From Duganella sp. 1411 (GTDB taxonomy: Bacteria > Pseudomonadota > Gammaproteobacteria > Burkholderiales > Burkholderiaceae_D), in NCBI RefSeq assembly GCF_017833525.1, contig NZ_JAFICD010000002.1, positions 1,169,483 through 1,233,482 on the forward strand: DNA of 64,000 bases, given 5' to 3'. Under the pieces are notes generated by a model, which saw only the letters and a list, made by a program, of their open reading frames with translations, did no database searches and had not been told where the DNA came from. The translations under genes were made by a program, and so were the position numbers. Below are positions 57,196 to 64,000 of the stretch, piece by piece. How positions within the stretch are numbered: position 1 is the first letter of the stretch; every line of letters begins with the position of its first letter.

Positions 57196-58095
57196 TCATG
57201 AATCGCGTTCGTGATCGGGATAGGCGGCCATCAGCCAGTCGATGAACAGCGTCACCTCCGGGCGGATATGGGCGCTCTGCTCGTACACCACGTAATAGGC
57301 GTGCGGCGGGGATGCCAGGCGCACGTCGAACAGCCGCACCACTTCGCCGCTGGCGATCATGTCCTGGGCGAAGTGCTGTCGCGTCAACCCCACGCCGTGG
57401 CCGTGGCGCACCGCCTCCAGCAGCAGGCCAAGGTCGTCGACACGCAACGCGTCGGCCGGTTCCGGCCAATCCAGGCCGGCCTGCTCGAACCACGGCTTCC
57501 ACTGCTCCAGCGCGGAGCGCAGCAAGGTGGCCTTCTTCAGATCGGCCGGCGTGGCGATGCCGCCGATCCGCTCCAGATAGGCCGGACTGGCGACCGCGAA
57601 CGCCGGCTCCCCGAACAGCCGCGTGGTCACCATGTCGGGATATTTGCCGGCGCCGAAGCGCACCTCCAGATCCGTCTCGTTCAGGCACAGGTCGTACAGT
57701 GGCACCGACAGGAAGACTTCGACGACGATCTCGGGATGGGCCTGCGTGAACTCGGCCAGGCGCGGCATCAGCAGGTAGCGCGCGAACGTCGGCGGCACCG
57801 TGATTTTGACGCGCGGTTGAACCGGCGCGCTGCGGTGCGGAAGGGGGAAATCGGTCAGCGTGCGCAGCGCCTGGCACACCACGTCCAGGTAGCTGCGGCC
57901 GAACGGCGACAGCGTCAGCGAACGGCCTTCGCGCACGAACAAACGGTCGCCGACAAACTCCTCCAGCAGGCGGATGCGATGCGACAACGCCGACGGCGTA
58001 ATGCACAGCTGCTGCGCGGCGAGCGCGAATGAACCGGCACGCGCCGCCGCTTCGAAAGCGGACAACGCGTGCACTGGGGGGAAACGTCTGGGCAT
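57196..58095 (-). CDS. LysR-family transcriptional regulator (GcvA type)
   Basis: 299 residues. N-terminal winged HTH (ALSAFEAAARAGSFALAAQQLCITPSALSHRIRLLEE) and a type 2 periplasmic-binding-fold effector domain. It is in line with glcD (94-bp gap) and downstream of the lactate permease, so it may regulate one or both 2-hydroxy-acid modules. The effector is unknown. Confidence 0.88.
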   Translation of the reverse strand: MPRRFPPVHALSAFEAAARAGSFALAAQQLCITPSALSHRIRLLEEFVGDRLFVREGRSLTLSPFGRSYLDVVCQALRTLTDFPLPHRSAPVQPRVKITVPPTFARYLLMPRLAEFTQAHPEIVVEVFLSVPLYDLCLNETDLEVRFGAGKYPDMVTTRLFGEPAFAVASPAYLERIGGIATPADLKKATLLRSALEQWKPWFEQAGLDWPEPADALRVDDLGLLLEAVRHGHGVGLTRQHFAQDMIASGEVVRLFDVRLASPPHAYYVVYEQSAHIRPEVTLFIDWLMAAYPDHERDS

Positions 58096-58140
58096 GGTTA
58101 TGCGCCTCTCACAAACCCTTGGCAGGGCTGGGGGAAGGCG

Positions 58141-59853
58141 TCAATGCGGCACCATCCCCGTGAATACATACGCCTGCAATACCGTCATGATACCAACGAT
58201 GGTGGCAAACAGCAGGCTATGTTTGAGGGTAAAGCGGAACAACTCGGACTCGCGTCCCACCAGTCCCGTGGCGGCGCAGGCGACGGCGATCGACTGCGGC
58301 GAAATCATCTTGCCGGTCACGCCGCCGGTGGTGTTGGCCGCCACCAGCAAGGTGTCGGAGACATTAATCTGGTGCGCCGTGGTGTTTTGCAGGGAGCAGA
58401 ACAGCGCGTTCGATGACGTGTCCGATCCGGTCAGGAACACGCCCAGCCAGCCGAGGAACGGCGAGAAGAACGGGAAGGCGGCGCCGGTGCCGGCCAGTAC
58501 CAGCGCCAGCGTCGACGACATGCCGGAATAGTTGGCGACAAACGCGAACGCCAGCACCAGGCCGATCGACAGGATGGGACGGCGCAGTTCAACCACCGTA
58601 TCGGCCAGCGCGCGCAAGCCTGCCATCGGTTTGAAGCGCAACAGCGCCATCGAGACCAACGTGGACAGCAGGATCGCGGTGCCGACGGCCGACAGCAGGT
58701 CCAGCTTGAAGACCGCCTCGTAGGCTTTGGGCGCGGCCACGATGGGCGTCATCTTGATGACCATCTGGTCCAGGTACGGCACGTGGAATTTCATCACGGT
58801 GCCGGCCAGCGCGCCGCCGCCGGCGAACAGCGCCTTGAACTGCGGCAGGCTCCAGACGGTGACGATGGCGGTCAGGATGCCGAACGGCGCCCACGCCCGC
58901 ACCGTCTGCACGGTGCTGTACGGCGACTGCTTGCGGATACGCGGCGCGGCGCCGGTGGACGAACCGCCGCCGAAGGTGGCCATGGCCGCCGTGCCGCCAC
59001 CCATCGAAATGGCGCTGCGGGCGCCGGCCTTGGCGCTGGCGGGCTGCCATACTTTCAGCAGCGCCGTCAGCGAACCAAGGCTGACCAGGGCGGACGTAAT
59101 ATCCGGCAGCTCGGGGCCGATGAAGTTGGAGGTGACGTACTGCGTCACGGCGAAGCTGCCGCCGGCCACCAGCGCCGCCGGCCAGGTTTCCTTGATGCCG
59201 CGCTTACCGTCCATCATGAACACCAGCCAGAATGGCACCGCCAGCGACAGCAGCGGCAACTGGCGGCCGGCCATCGCGCCGATCTGCATGGCGTCGATGC
59301 CGGTGACCTGCCCCGCGACGATGATGGGGATGCCCATCGCGCCAAACGCCACCGGCGCCGTATTGGCGATCAGGCACAGGCCCGCCGCATACAGCGGATT
59401 GAAACCCAGGCCGACCAGCAGCGCGGAGGTGATCGCCACCGGCGCGCCGAAGCCGGCCGCGCCTTCGAGGAAGGCGCCGAACGAAAAGCCGATCAACAGC
59501 ATCTGCAGGCGCTGGTCATCGGTAATCGACAGCACCGAGGCGCGGATGATATCGAGCTGGCCGGTGCGGTCGACGACCTTGTACAGGAACACCGCGGTGA
59601 CGATGATCCAGGCGATCGGCCACAGGCCGTAGGCGAAACCGTAGCCGGCGGCGGCCAGCGCCTGCGGCACCGGCATGCCATAGGCGAAGATGGCGACCAT
59701 CAGCGCGAGCGCCAGCGTCACCGCGGCGGCGACATGGCCTTTGATGCGCAGCACGGCCAGCGCGAGAAAGAAGAAGATGATCGGTACTGCGGCAACCAGG
59801 GCCGATAGGCCCAAACCGCCTAGCGGCGCGTATATCTGATTCCAGGTTTGCAT
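58141..59853 (-). CDS. lldP: L-lactate/glycolate permease (LldP/GlcA family)
   Basis: 570 residues, about 13 TM helices. Family landmarks are FLEGAAGFGAPVAIT, GLCLIANTAPVAFGA, FLTGSDTSSNALFCSLQ and TTGGVTGKMISPQSIAVA. It imports lactate and often glycolate with protons, serving both adjacent catabolic modules. GGAGG lies 10 nt before ATG 59853. The 185-bp gap to lutB has no clear terminator. Confidence 0.93.
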   Translation of the reverse strand: MQTWNQIYAPLGGLGLSALVAAVPIIFFFLALAVLRIKGHVAAAVTLALALMVAIFAYGMPVPQALAAAGYGFAYGLWPIAWIIVTAVFLYKVVDRTGQLDIIRASVLSITDDQRLQMLLIGFSFGAFLEGAAGFGAPVAITSALLVGLGFNPLYAAGLCLIANTAPVAFGAMGIPIIVAGQVTGIDAMQIGAMAGRQLPLLSLAVPFWLVFMMDGKRGIKETWPAALVAGGSFAVTQYVTSNFIGPELPDITSALVSLGSLTALLKVWQPASAKAGARSAISMGGGTAAMATFGGGSSTGAAPRIRKQSPYSTVQTVRAWAPFGILTAIVTVWSLPQFKALFAGGGALAGTVMKFHVPYLDQMVIKMTPIVAAPKAYEAVFKLDLLSAVGTAILLSTLVSMALLRFKPMAGLRALADTVVELRRPILSIGLVLAFAFVANYSGMSSTLALVLAGTGAAFPFFSPFLGWLGVFLTGSDTSSNALFCSLQNTTAHQINVSDTLLVAANTTGGVTGKMISPQSIAVACAATGLVGRESELFRFTLKHSLLFATIVGIMTVLQAYVFTGMVPH

Positions 59854-60038
59854 GGTGGTCTCCTCCAAGAGTACAAGTATTTTTTTGTGCCGGCGGCGGG
59901 CGCCAGCCGGCATGGTCAAAGCTACAAGATGCGACGAGTGTATCGGTGCTGCGGCGCGTTTCGGTGGTACCAAAAGATGAAATGAATTGGCCGCAGCCGT
60001 GAAAATTATTCACCCCATCCGGCGGCGCCTAAACATCG

Positions 60039-61481
60039 CTATTCCGCCTGCCCCCGTTCCCGCAGCAGGTCGGCCAGGCTGCGCGCGGCCGGCTTGAGCG
60101 GTTCGCGGTGGCGGGTCCATCCCAGCTGGCCGCGCGGCGTGAACGCGCGCAGCCGCGTGGCGGCCCAGCGGAACCAGCGATACACGCCGGGCCGCGCGAA
60201 CGCGCCGCTCCAGAATCGCCACACCAGCCGCTCGCTGCGACTGAATTTGGCGCCCTGCCCGCGCAGCGCGTTGTCGACTTTCTGGGCCGGATCGCGATTG
60301 GCCTCGGTGCGCAGGCGCACGAGCAGGGCCGGTATCGGTATGCGCACCGGGCATACCTCACCGCACGCGCCGCACAGGCTGGAGGCGGTCGCCAGGTCGG
60401 CGGTCGCCTCGAGCCCCAGCAGGTGCGGCGAAATGATCTTGCCGATCGGGCCGGGATAAGTGGTGCCGTAGGCGTGGCCGCCCACGCGTGCATAGACCGG
60501 GCAATGGTTGATGCACGCGCCGCAGCGTATGCACTGCAGCGTGGCACGCAACTGCTCGTCGGCGTAGGCCTGGGTGCGGCCGTTATCGAGCAGTACCACA
60601 TGCAGTTCGCGCGGCCCGTCCATTTCGCCGTCGCGGCGCGGACCGGTGATCAGGTTGAAGTAGGTGGTGATCGCCTGCCCGGTCGCCGAGCGTGTCAGCA
60701 GGCTTGCCAGCGGTACGATGTGCTCCAGCTTTGCCACGACCTTTTCGATGCCCATCAGCGCGATGTGCACGTCCGGCACGCTGGTCGACAGGCGACCGTT
60801 GCCCTCGTTCTCGACCAGCCACAGGGTGCCGGTATCGGCCGCCGCGAAGTTCACGCCGGACAGGCCGATGTCGGCGTCGGCAAACGCCTGGCGCAGCGCG
60901 CGCCGGCCGACCTGGATCAACGTGTCGACGTCTTCGCTGTAGGGCGTGCCGGGGATGTGGCGTTCGAACAGCGCGCCGATGTCGGCGCGCGTCTTGTGCA
61001 CCGCCGGCATGACGATGTGCGACGGCTTTTCACCAGCCAGCTGCACGATGTATTCGCCCATGTCGGATTCGATGCAGTCGATGCCGTGATGCGCCATGTG
61101 GTGGTTCAGTTCCACCTCTTCGCTGGCCATCGACTTGCCCTTGATGACGCTGCGCGCGCCGCGCCGCTGGGCGATGTCGAGGATGATGGCGTTGGCTTCG
61201 TCGGCGGTCGCGGCCCAGTGCACGTGGGCGCCGGCCGCCTGCAGCTTCGCTTCGAAGCTCACCAGCAGTTCCGGCAGATGGGCCAGCGCGTGCTGGCGTA
61301 CCGCTTCGCCCAGATCGCGCAGTTGTTCCAGTTCCTCGCCGTCGGGGAATTGCGCGCGGCGTTTATCCTGCAGGAAGTCCATCGCGCCACGCATGCTGCC
61401 GCGTAGTTTGGTGTCTAGCAACGCGTCGCCAACGCGGGTGCGGAAATCGGCCGGCGGCACGAAGTGCAATGGCGCGTTCAT
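60039..61481 (-). CDS. lutB: L-lactate utilisation iron-sulfur protein LutB
   Basis: 480 residues. The N-terminal LUD domain (KGKSMASEEVELNHHM, GVNFAAADTGTLWLVENEGN) precedes two [4Fe-4S] motifs CIRCGACINHCP and CGACGEVCP and a basic tail. With LutA and LutC it forms the L-lactate dehydrogenase complex yielding pyruvate. ATGA overlap with lutC. Confidence 0.95.
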   Translation of the reverse strand: MNAPLHFVPPADFRTRVGDALLDTKLRGSMRGAMDFLQDKRRAQFPDGEELEQLRDLGEAVRQHALAHLPELLVSFEAKLQAAGAHVHWAATADEANAIILDIAQRRGARSVIKGKSMASEEVELNHHMAHHGIDCIESDMGEYIVQLAGEKPSHIVMPAVHKTRADIGALFERHIPGTPYSEDVDTLIQVGRRALRQAFADADIGLSGVNFAAADTGTLWLVENEGNGRLSTSVPDVHIALMGIEKVVAKLEHIVPLASLLTRSATGQAITTYFNLITGPRRDGEMDGPRELHVVLLDNGRTQAYADEQLRATLQCIRCGACINHCPVYARVGGHAYGTTYPGPIGKIISPHLLGLEATADLATASSLCGACGEVCPVRIPIPALLVRLRTEANRDPAQKVDNALRGQGAKFSRSERLVWRFWSGAFARPGVYRWFRWAATRLRAFTPRGQLGWTRHREPLKPAARSLADLLRERGQAE

Positions 61482-62167
61482 GCCGTCGCTCCCGCGTCGT
61501 CGATGATGAACACCCAGAGCGCACGCGGACCATGTGCGCCGTAGGCCAGCGTTTGCTGGATGTCCGAAGTCTTCGACGGGCCGGACACCAGCACCAGGTT
61601 GGTCGGCATGGCGGCGCTCCAGGCTTCGGCATGCATCGCCGCGTGCAGGTCCGCGTGCAGCGTGCTCGCATAGACCAGCGCCACGTGCAGCGGCGGCACC
61701 AGCGACACGGTGCGCGGCGATCCCGCGTCGGGCGCCAGCACCAGCGTGCCGGTGGCGGCGATGCCCGAGCGGGCCACGGTGAAGCCGGCATCCACGTCGG
61801 CGAATAGCTGATTCTTCCACTCTTCCAGTGGACGGTCGAAAGCCACGGTTCGCACTTCGGCCGGCAAGGCCGCGGCCAGCGCGGCACCTTCGGCGCGGGC
61901 GGTGTCGAGCAGCAGGCTGCCGACGCCGGCGGCGACAAGCTTTTGCGCCAGCAGCGCCGGCCAGCTATGGGCATCGACGCGCCAGACGTCCGTGCGGACG
62001 GAGGTCATCACACGTTGCAGCGTGTCGGCCAGTTCGGTGCTCGAGGCCTCGCGCAACGGGCCGGGTGCATGGTGGGCGTTGATGCGCTCTTCCAGCTCGC
62101 GCAGGGGCATGCCGGGGGCCGCCGCCGCGGCGCGCAGCTTGCCCAGTATGAGTTCGCGCGCGTTCAT
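61478..62167 (-). CDS. lutC: L-lactate utilisation protein LutC
   Basis: 229 residues, LUD domain alone (SGIAATGTLVLAPDAGSPRTVSLVPPLHV, VLVSGPSKTSDI, GAHGPRALWVFIIDD). Here it stands between lutA and lutB, whereas Bacillus has lutA-lutB-lutC. Overlaps 4 nt on both sides. Confidence 0.94.
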   Translation of the reverse strand: MNARELILGKLRAAAAAPGMPLRELEERINAHHAPGPLREASSTELADTLQRVMTSVRTDVWRVDAHSWPALLAQKLVAAGVGSLLLDTARAEGAALAAALPAEVRTVAFDRPLEEWKNQLFADVDAGFTVARSGIAATGTLVLAPDAGSPRTVSLVPPLHVALVYASTLHADLHAAMHAEAWSAAMPTNLVLVSGPSKTSDIQQTLAYGAHGPRALWVFIIDDAGATA

Positions 62168-62946
62168 GCCGCGGCTCCCACGCGACGCCAAAGGAAGCTG
62201 GCCATGTGCTCCACCTCCAGCGGCACGCCCCGGCGCTTGGCGGCGTGGCCGATGTTGAGCAGGCAGCCGCAATCGGCGGAGACCAGCCGCTCGCACCCCG
62301 TGGCGCAGGCGGCGTCGATTTTGTCGCTGACCATGGCGCCGGAGATGTCGTCATGCTTGAGGCAGAAGGTGCCGCCGAATCCGCAGCACTCCGACTCGCG
62401 GGCGTGTTCCACGCGCGTGACGCCGGGCAGCGCGTCGAGCAGGGCGACGCCATGGGCCCGCGTGCCCATCTCGCGGCGCGCGCCGCAGGAGGTATGCAGC
62501 ACCACCTGCTCGTCCGGTTGCGCCGACGTCTGGTCAAAATTCACGTGCAGTACGTGCAGCAGGAATTCGCTCAGCTCGTAGACGCGCTCCGCCAGCTCGC
62601 GCGCCTGGGCGGCGGCGCCCGGATCGCCGTCGAACAGTGTCGGCCAATGGTGGCGCATCATGCCGGCGCAGGAACCGGAAGGCACGATGACCGGCCAGGG
62701 CTCGGTGAACAGGTCTAGTTGCGCGCGCGCCACGGCACGGGCTTGCTCGGGATTGCCACTGCTGTAGGCGGGCTGGCCGCAGCAGCTCTGACCACGCGGG
62801 AAATGCACCGTCAGACCTTCGCGCTCCAGCAGGCGCACGGCATCGAGCCCGGCTTCCGGCATGAACAAGTCGATCACGCAGGTACCGAACAGGTAAACGT
62901 GTGGGTTGGCCTTGTCCGGGCCGGGCGGATAGTGTCTCGCTAGCAT
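62164..62946 (-). CDS. lutA: L-lactate utilisation protein LutA
   Basis: 260 residues with two CCG (heterodisulfide reductase-type) domains: RGQSCCGQPAYSSGN and SECCGFGGTFCLKHDD. These cysteine-rich sites bind Fe-S clusters or carry electrons. ATG 62946 has GAGGAG upstream; a longer reading to 63015 runs through the operator region. First gene of the lutACB operon, divergent from lldR. Confidence 0.94.
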   Translation of the reverse strand: MLARHYPPGPDKANPHVYLFGTCVIDLFMPEAGLDAVRLLEREGLTVHFPRGQSCCGQPAYSSGNPEQARAVARAQLDLFTEPWPVIVPSGSCAGMMRHHWPTLFDGDPGAAAQARELAERVYELSEFLLHVLHVNFDQTSAQPDEQVVLHTSCGARREMGTRAHGVALLDALPGVTRVEHARESECCGFGGTFCLKHDDISGAMVSDKIDAACATGCERLVSADCGCLLNIGHAAKRRGVPLEVEHMASFLWRRVGAAA

Positions 62947-63014
62947 GAGGTCTCCTCTGTTTTTGCTTATTCGTCGGACAGGCACCATAATTCCCTTGCA
63001 TCGAAGCCGTCGCA

Positions 63015-63030
63015 AATTGGTTGGACCAGC
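63015..63030. promoter_or_regulatory. LldR-type operator between lutA and lldR
   Basis: AATTGGTTGGACCAGC contains TGGT-N3-ACCA (63018-63028), the half-site and spacing of FadR/LldR-type regulators. It lies 25 nt before lldR and 70 nt before lutA, next to a possible lutA -35 (TTGCGA on the minus strand). Confidence 0.65.
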
Positions 63031-63053
63031 GGATACAACAGGAGCACATCAAA

Positions 63054-63749
63054 ATGAAAACAAGCGGACTGGTCGAGGGAGTGTTGCGCAAGCTGGAGAC
63101 GGCGCTGCTGGACGGCACTTATCAAGCGAACGCGCGCCTGCCTTCCGAGCGCGCGTTGGCGGAGCAATATTCGGTGTCGCGCAATACGATACGGGAGGCG
63201 CTGCAGCGGCTGGTGGCGCGGGGATTATTGCGCAGCCGGCGCGGAGCCGGCGTATTCGTCAGCGACCAGCTGCGCACCAGCACGGCGTCGCCCTGGGGGC
63301 AGTTGGTGACGGACCATCCGGCAGTGCTGGCCGATGTGCTGGAGTTCCGGCGTGTGTTGGAAGGCGCGACGGCCTACTATGCGGCGCTACGCGGCAATGA
63401 GGCCGAACACTTGAACATCCGCAGCTTGCTGGGTAGCCTGGAGCAGGCTCGCATCGACGACAACCAGGCGGTCGAAGCGTCGATCGACGCCCGCCTGCAT
63501 GAGGCGATCGCGTTGGCTTCGCATAACAGCATGTTTTTGCATCTACACGCCAGCGTGCTCGGCATTCTGCGCGAGCATATTACGTTGAACGGTTCCAGCT
63601 TGCGGGCGCTCGACGCCGACGTTTCAGCCCAACTCTTGCAGCAGCATCGCGCCATCTGCCAGGCGATTTGCGCGCGCCGGGCGGAAGCGGCACGCACCGC
63701 CATGCAGTCGCATATTGATTACGTAGTCAGCAGGATAGAGGCGGTGTGA
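63054..63749 (+). CDS. lldR: GntR/FadR-family regulator LldR
   Basis: 231 residues. N-terminal winged HTH (ARLPSERALAEQYSVSRNTIREALQRL, RRGAGVFVS) and a helical FCD effector domain (EFRRVLEGATAYYAALRG, DARLHEAIALASHN, HRAICQAICARRAEAARTAMQSHI). It probably represses lutACB and itself until lactate binds. ATG 63054 has AGGAG 9 nt upstream; a TTG at 63021 would overlap the operator. Confidence 0.9.
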   Translation: MKTSGLVEGVLRKLETALLDGTYQANARLPSERALAEQYSVSRNTIREALQRLVARGLLRSRRGAGVFVSDQLRTSTASPWGQLVTDHPAVLADVLEFRRVLEGATAYYAALRGNEAEHLNIRSLLGSLEQARIDDNQAVEASIDARLHEAIALASHNSMFLHLHASVLGILREHITLNGSSLRALDADVSAQLLQQHRAICQAICARRAEAARTAMQSHIDYVVSRIEAV

Positions 63750-63750
63750 T

Positions 63751-63761
63751 TGGTCCAACCA
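63751..63761. promoter_or_regulatory. Second LldR-type operator, after the lldR stop
   Basis: TGGTCCAACCA is the exact reverse complement of the core of the site at 63018-63028, beginning 2 nt after the lldR TGA. Confidence 0.5.
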
Positions 63762-63798
63762 GTTCTCGCAATTCGCCAAACCCGAACACCCGGCATCG

Positions 63799-63868
63799 CA
63801 CCGCAAGCCGCCGCGGTATGGGGTCGTACCCGAAAGGGGTACGACCCCGGGTGGCGGTACGGGTCTAA
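63799..63868. repeat. Palindromic repeat, family 2, copy 5
   Basis: Core GGGGTCGTACC … GGTACGACCCC (63820-63848) with flanks ACCGCAAGCCGCC and GGTGGCGGTACGGGT, between lldR and the rRNA operon end. Confidence 0.75.
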
Positions 63869-63872
63869 ACGC

Positions 63873-63908
63873 AAAAAAGCCCACCAGGATCACCTGGTGG
63901 GCTTTTTT
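63873..63908. terminator. Terminator of the rRNA operon (also serves lldR)
   Basis: AAAAAAGCCCACCAGG-ATCA-CCTGGTGGGCTTTTTT: a 10-bp GC-rich stem with A- and T-tracts, just past the 5S 3' end. Confidence 0.92.
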
Positions 63909-63916
63909 ATATAACT

Positions 63917-64000
63917 AGCCTGACGATAACCTACTTTCACACTGGTTGCAGCACTATCATCGGCGCAGAGTTGTTTCACGGTCCTGTTCGGGATGGGAAG
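63917..64000 (-). rRNA. rrf: 5S ribosomal RNA, 3' part (continues beyond the window)
   Basis: On the minus strand the sequence reads CTTCCCATCCCGAACAGG … GTGAAACAACTCTGCGCCG … GTAGGTTATCGTCAGGC, the conserved loops and 3' strand of bacterial 5S rRNA. The 5' part and the 23S/16S genes lie to the right. The exact 3' end is placed by analogy. Confidence 0.93.

Noticed and set aside
59965..59972. TGGTACCA upstream of the lactate permease as a further LldR operator
   Set aside because: The half-sites abut without the 3-nt spacer seen at 63018 and 63751; probably a chance palindrome.

Overview
The window looks like chromosomal DNA from a high-GC betaproteobacterium, most likely Oxalobacteraceae (Massilia/Duganella/Janthinobacterium group). 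That assignment is inferred from gene content (orn–M48 peptidase–phhB–rsgA, argF–argG, a full Wsp operon), codon bias and two families of intergenic palindromes. It is not based on a database search. Coding density is high. A 5S rRNA 3' end enters at the right edge on the minus strand, so a ribosomal operon lies just outside.

Left part (1–9.3 kb): the tail of a GNAT acetyltransferase, then a self-contained module of membrane-fusion protein, ABC ATPase, two MacB/FtsX-type permeases, a sigma-54-dependent response regulator and its sensor kinase. A near-perfect -24/-12 promoter stands just ahead of the first gene. A TcyP-type L-cystine symporter follows. 9.4–18.2 kb holds a Thr/Pro-rich lipoprotein, a triple tandem terminator, a FadL-type outer-membrane protein, two unrecognised accessory genes, an RND efflux pump (adaptor and permease, no outer-membrane factor) and a PAP2-like membrane protein. 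18.2–30.1 kb carries a DUF475 membrane protein, a 766-residue alanine/glutamate-rich coiled-coil protein, SrkA kinase, a YecA-like SEC-C protein, MntH, a DUF1176 protein, oligoribonuclease, a Ste24-like protease, PhhB and RsgA.

Middle (30.2–46.6 kb): a large soluble TPR–GAF histidine kinase, argF–argG, then a complete Wsp surface-sensing/c-di-GMP operon: two tandem wspA-like receptors, wspB, wspC, wspD, wspE, wspF, and the GGEEF diguanylate cyclase wspR. The two receptors share a 317-bp stretch with no base difference, which suggests recent duplication or gene conversion. ppnP, murB, yajQ (a c-di-GMP-binding family), a nitronate monooxygenase with a cysteine-rich tail and a DHH phosphoesterase follow.

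Right part (51–64 kb): an OtsB-like protein lacking the HAD nucleophile aspartate, a secreted protein next to a secreted C70-type papain-fold protease, and a 2-hydroxy-acid island: glcDEF with a LysR regulator, lactate permease, lutA-lutC-lutB and the divergent GntR regulator lldR. The lldR gene is flanked by two inverted copies of a TGGT-N3-ACCA operator.

The most distinctive features are the self-contained sigma-54 ABC module, the bipartite palindromic repeat that donates stop codons to two genes, the wspA tandem pair, the probable pseudo-phosphatase and the secreted protease pair.
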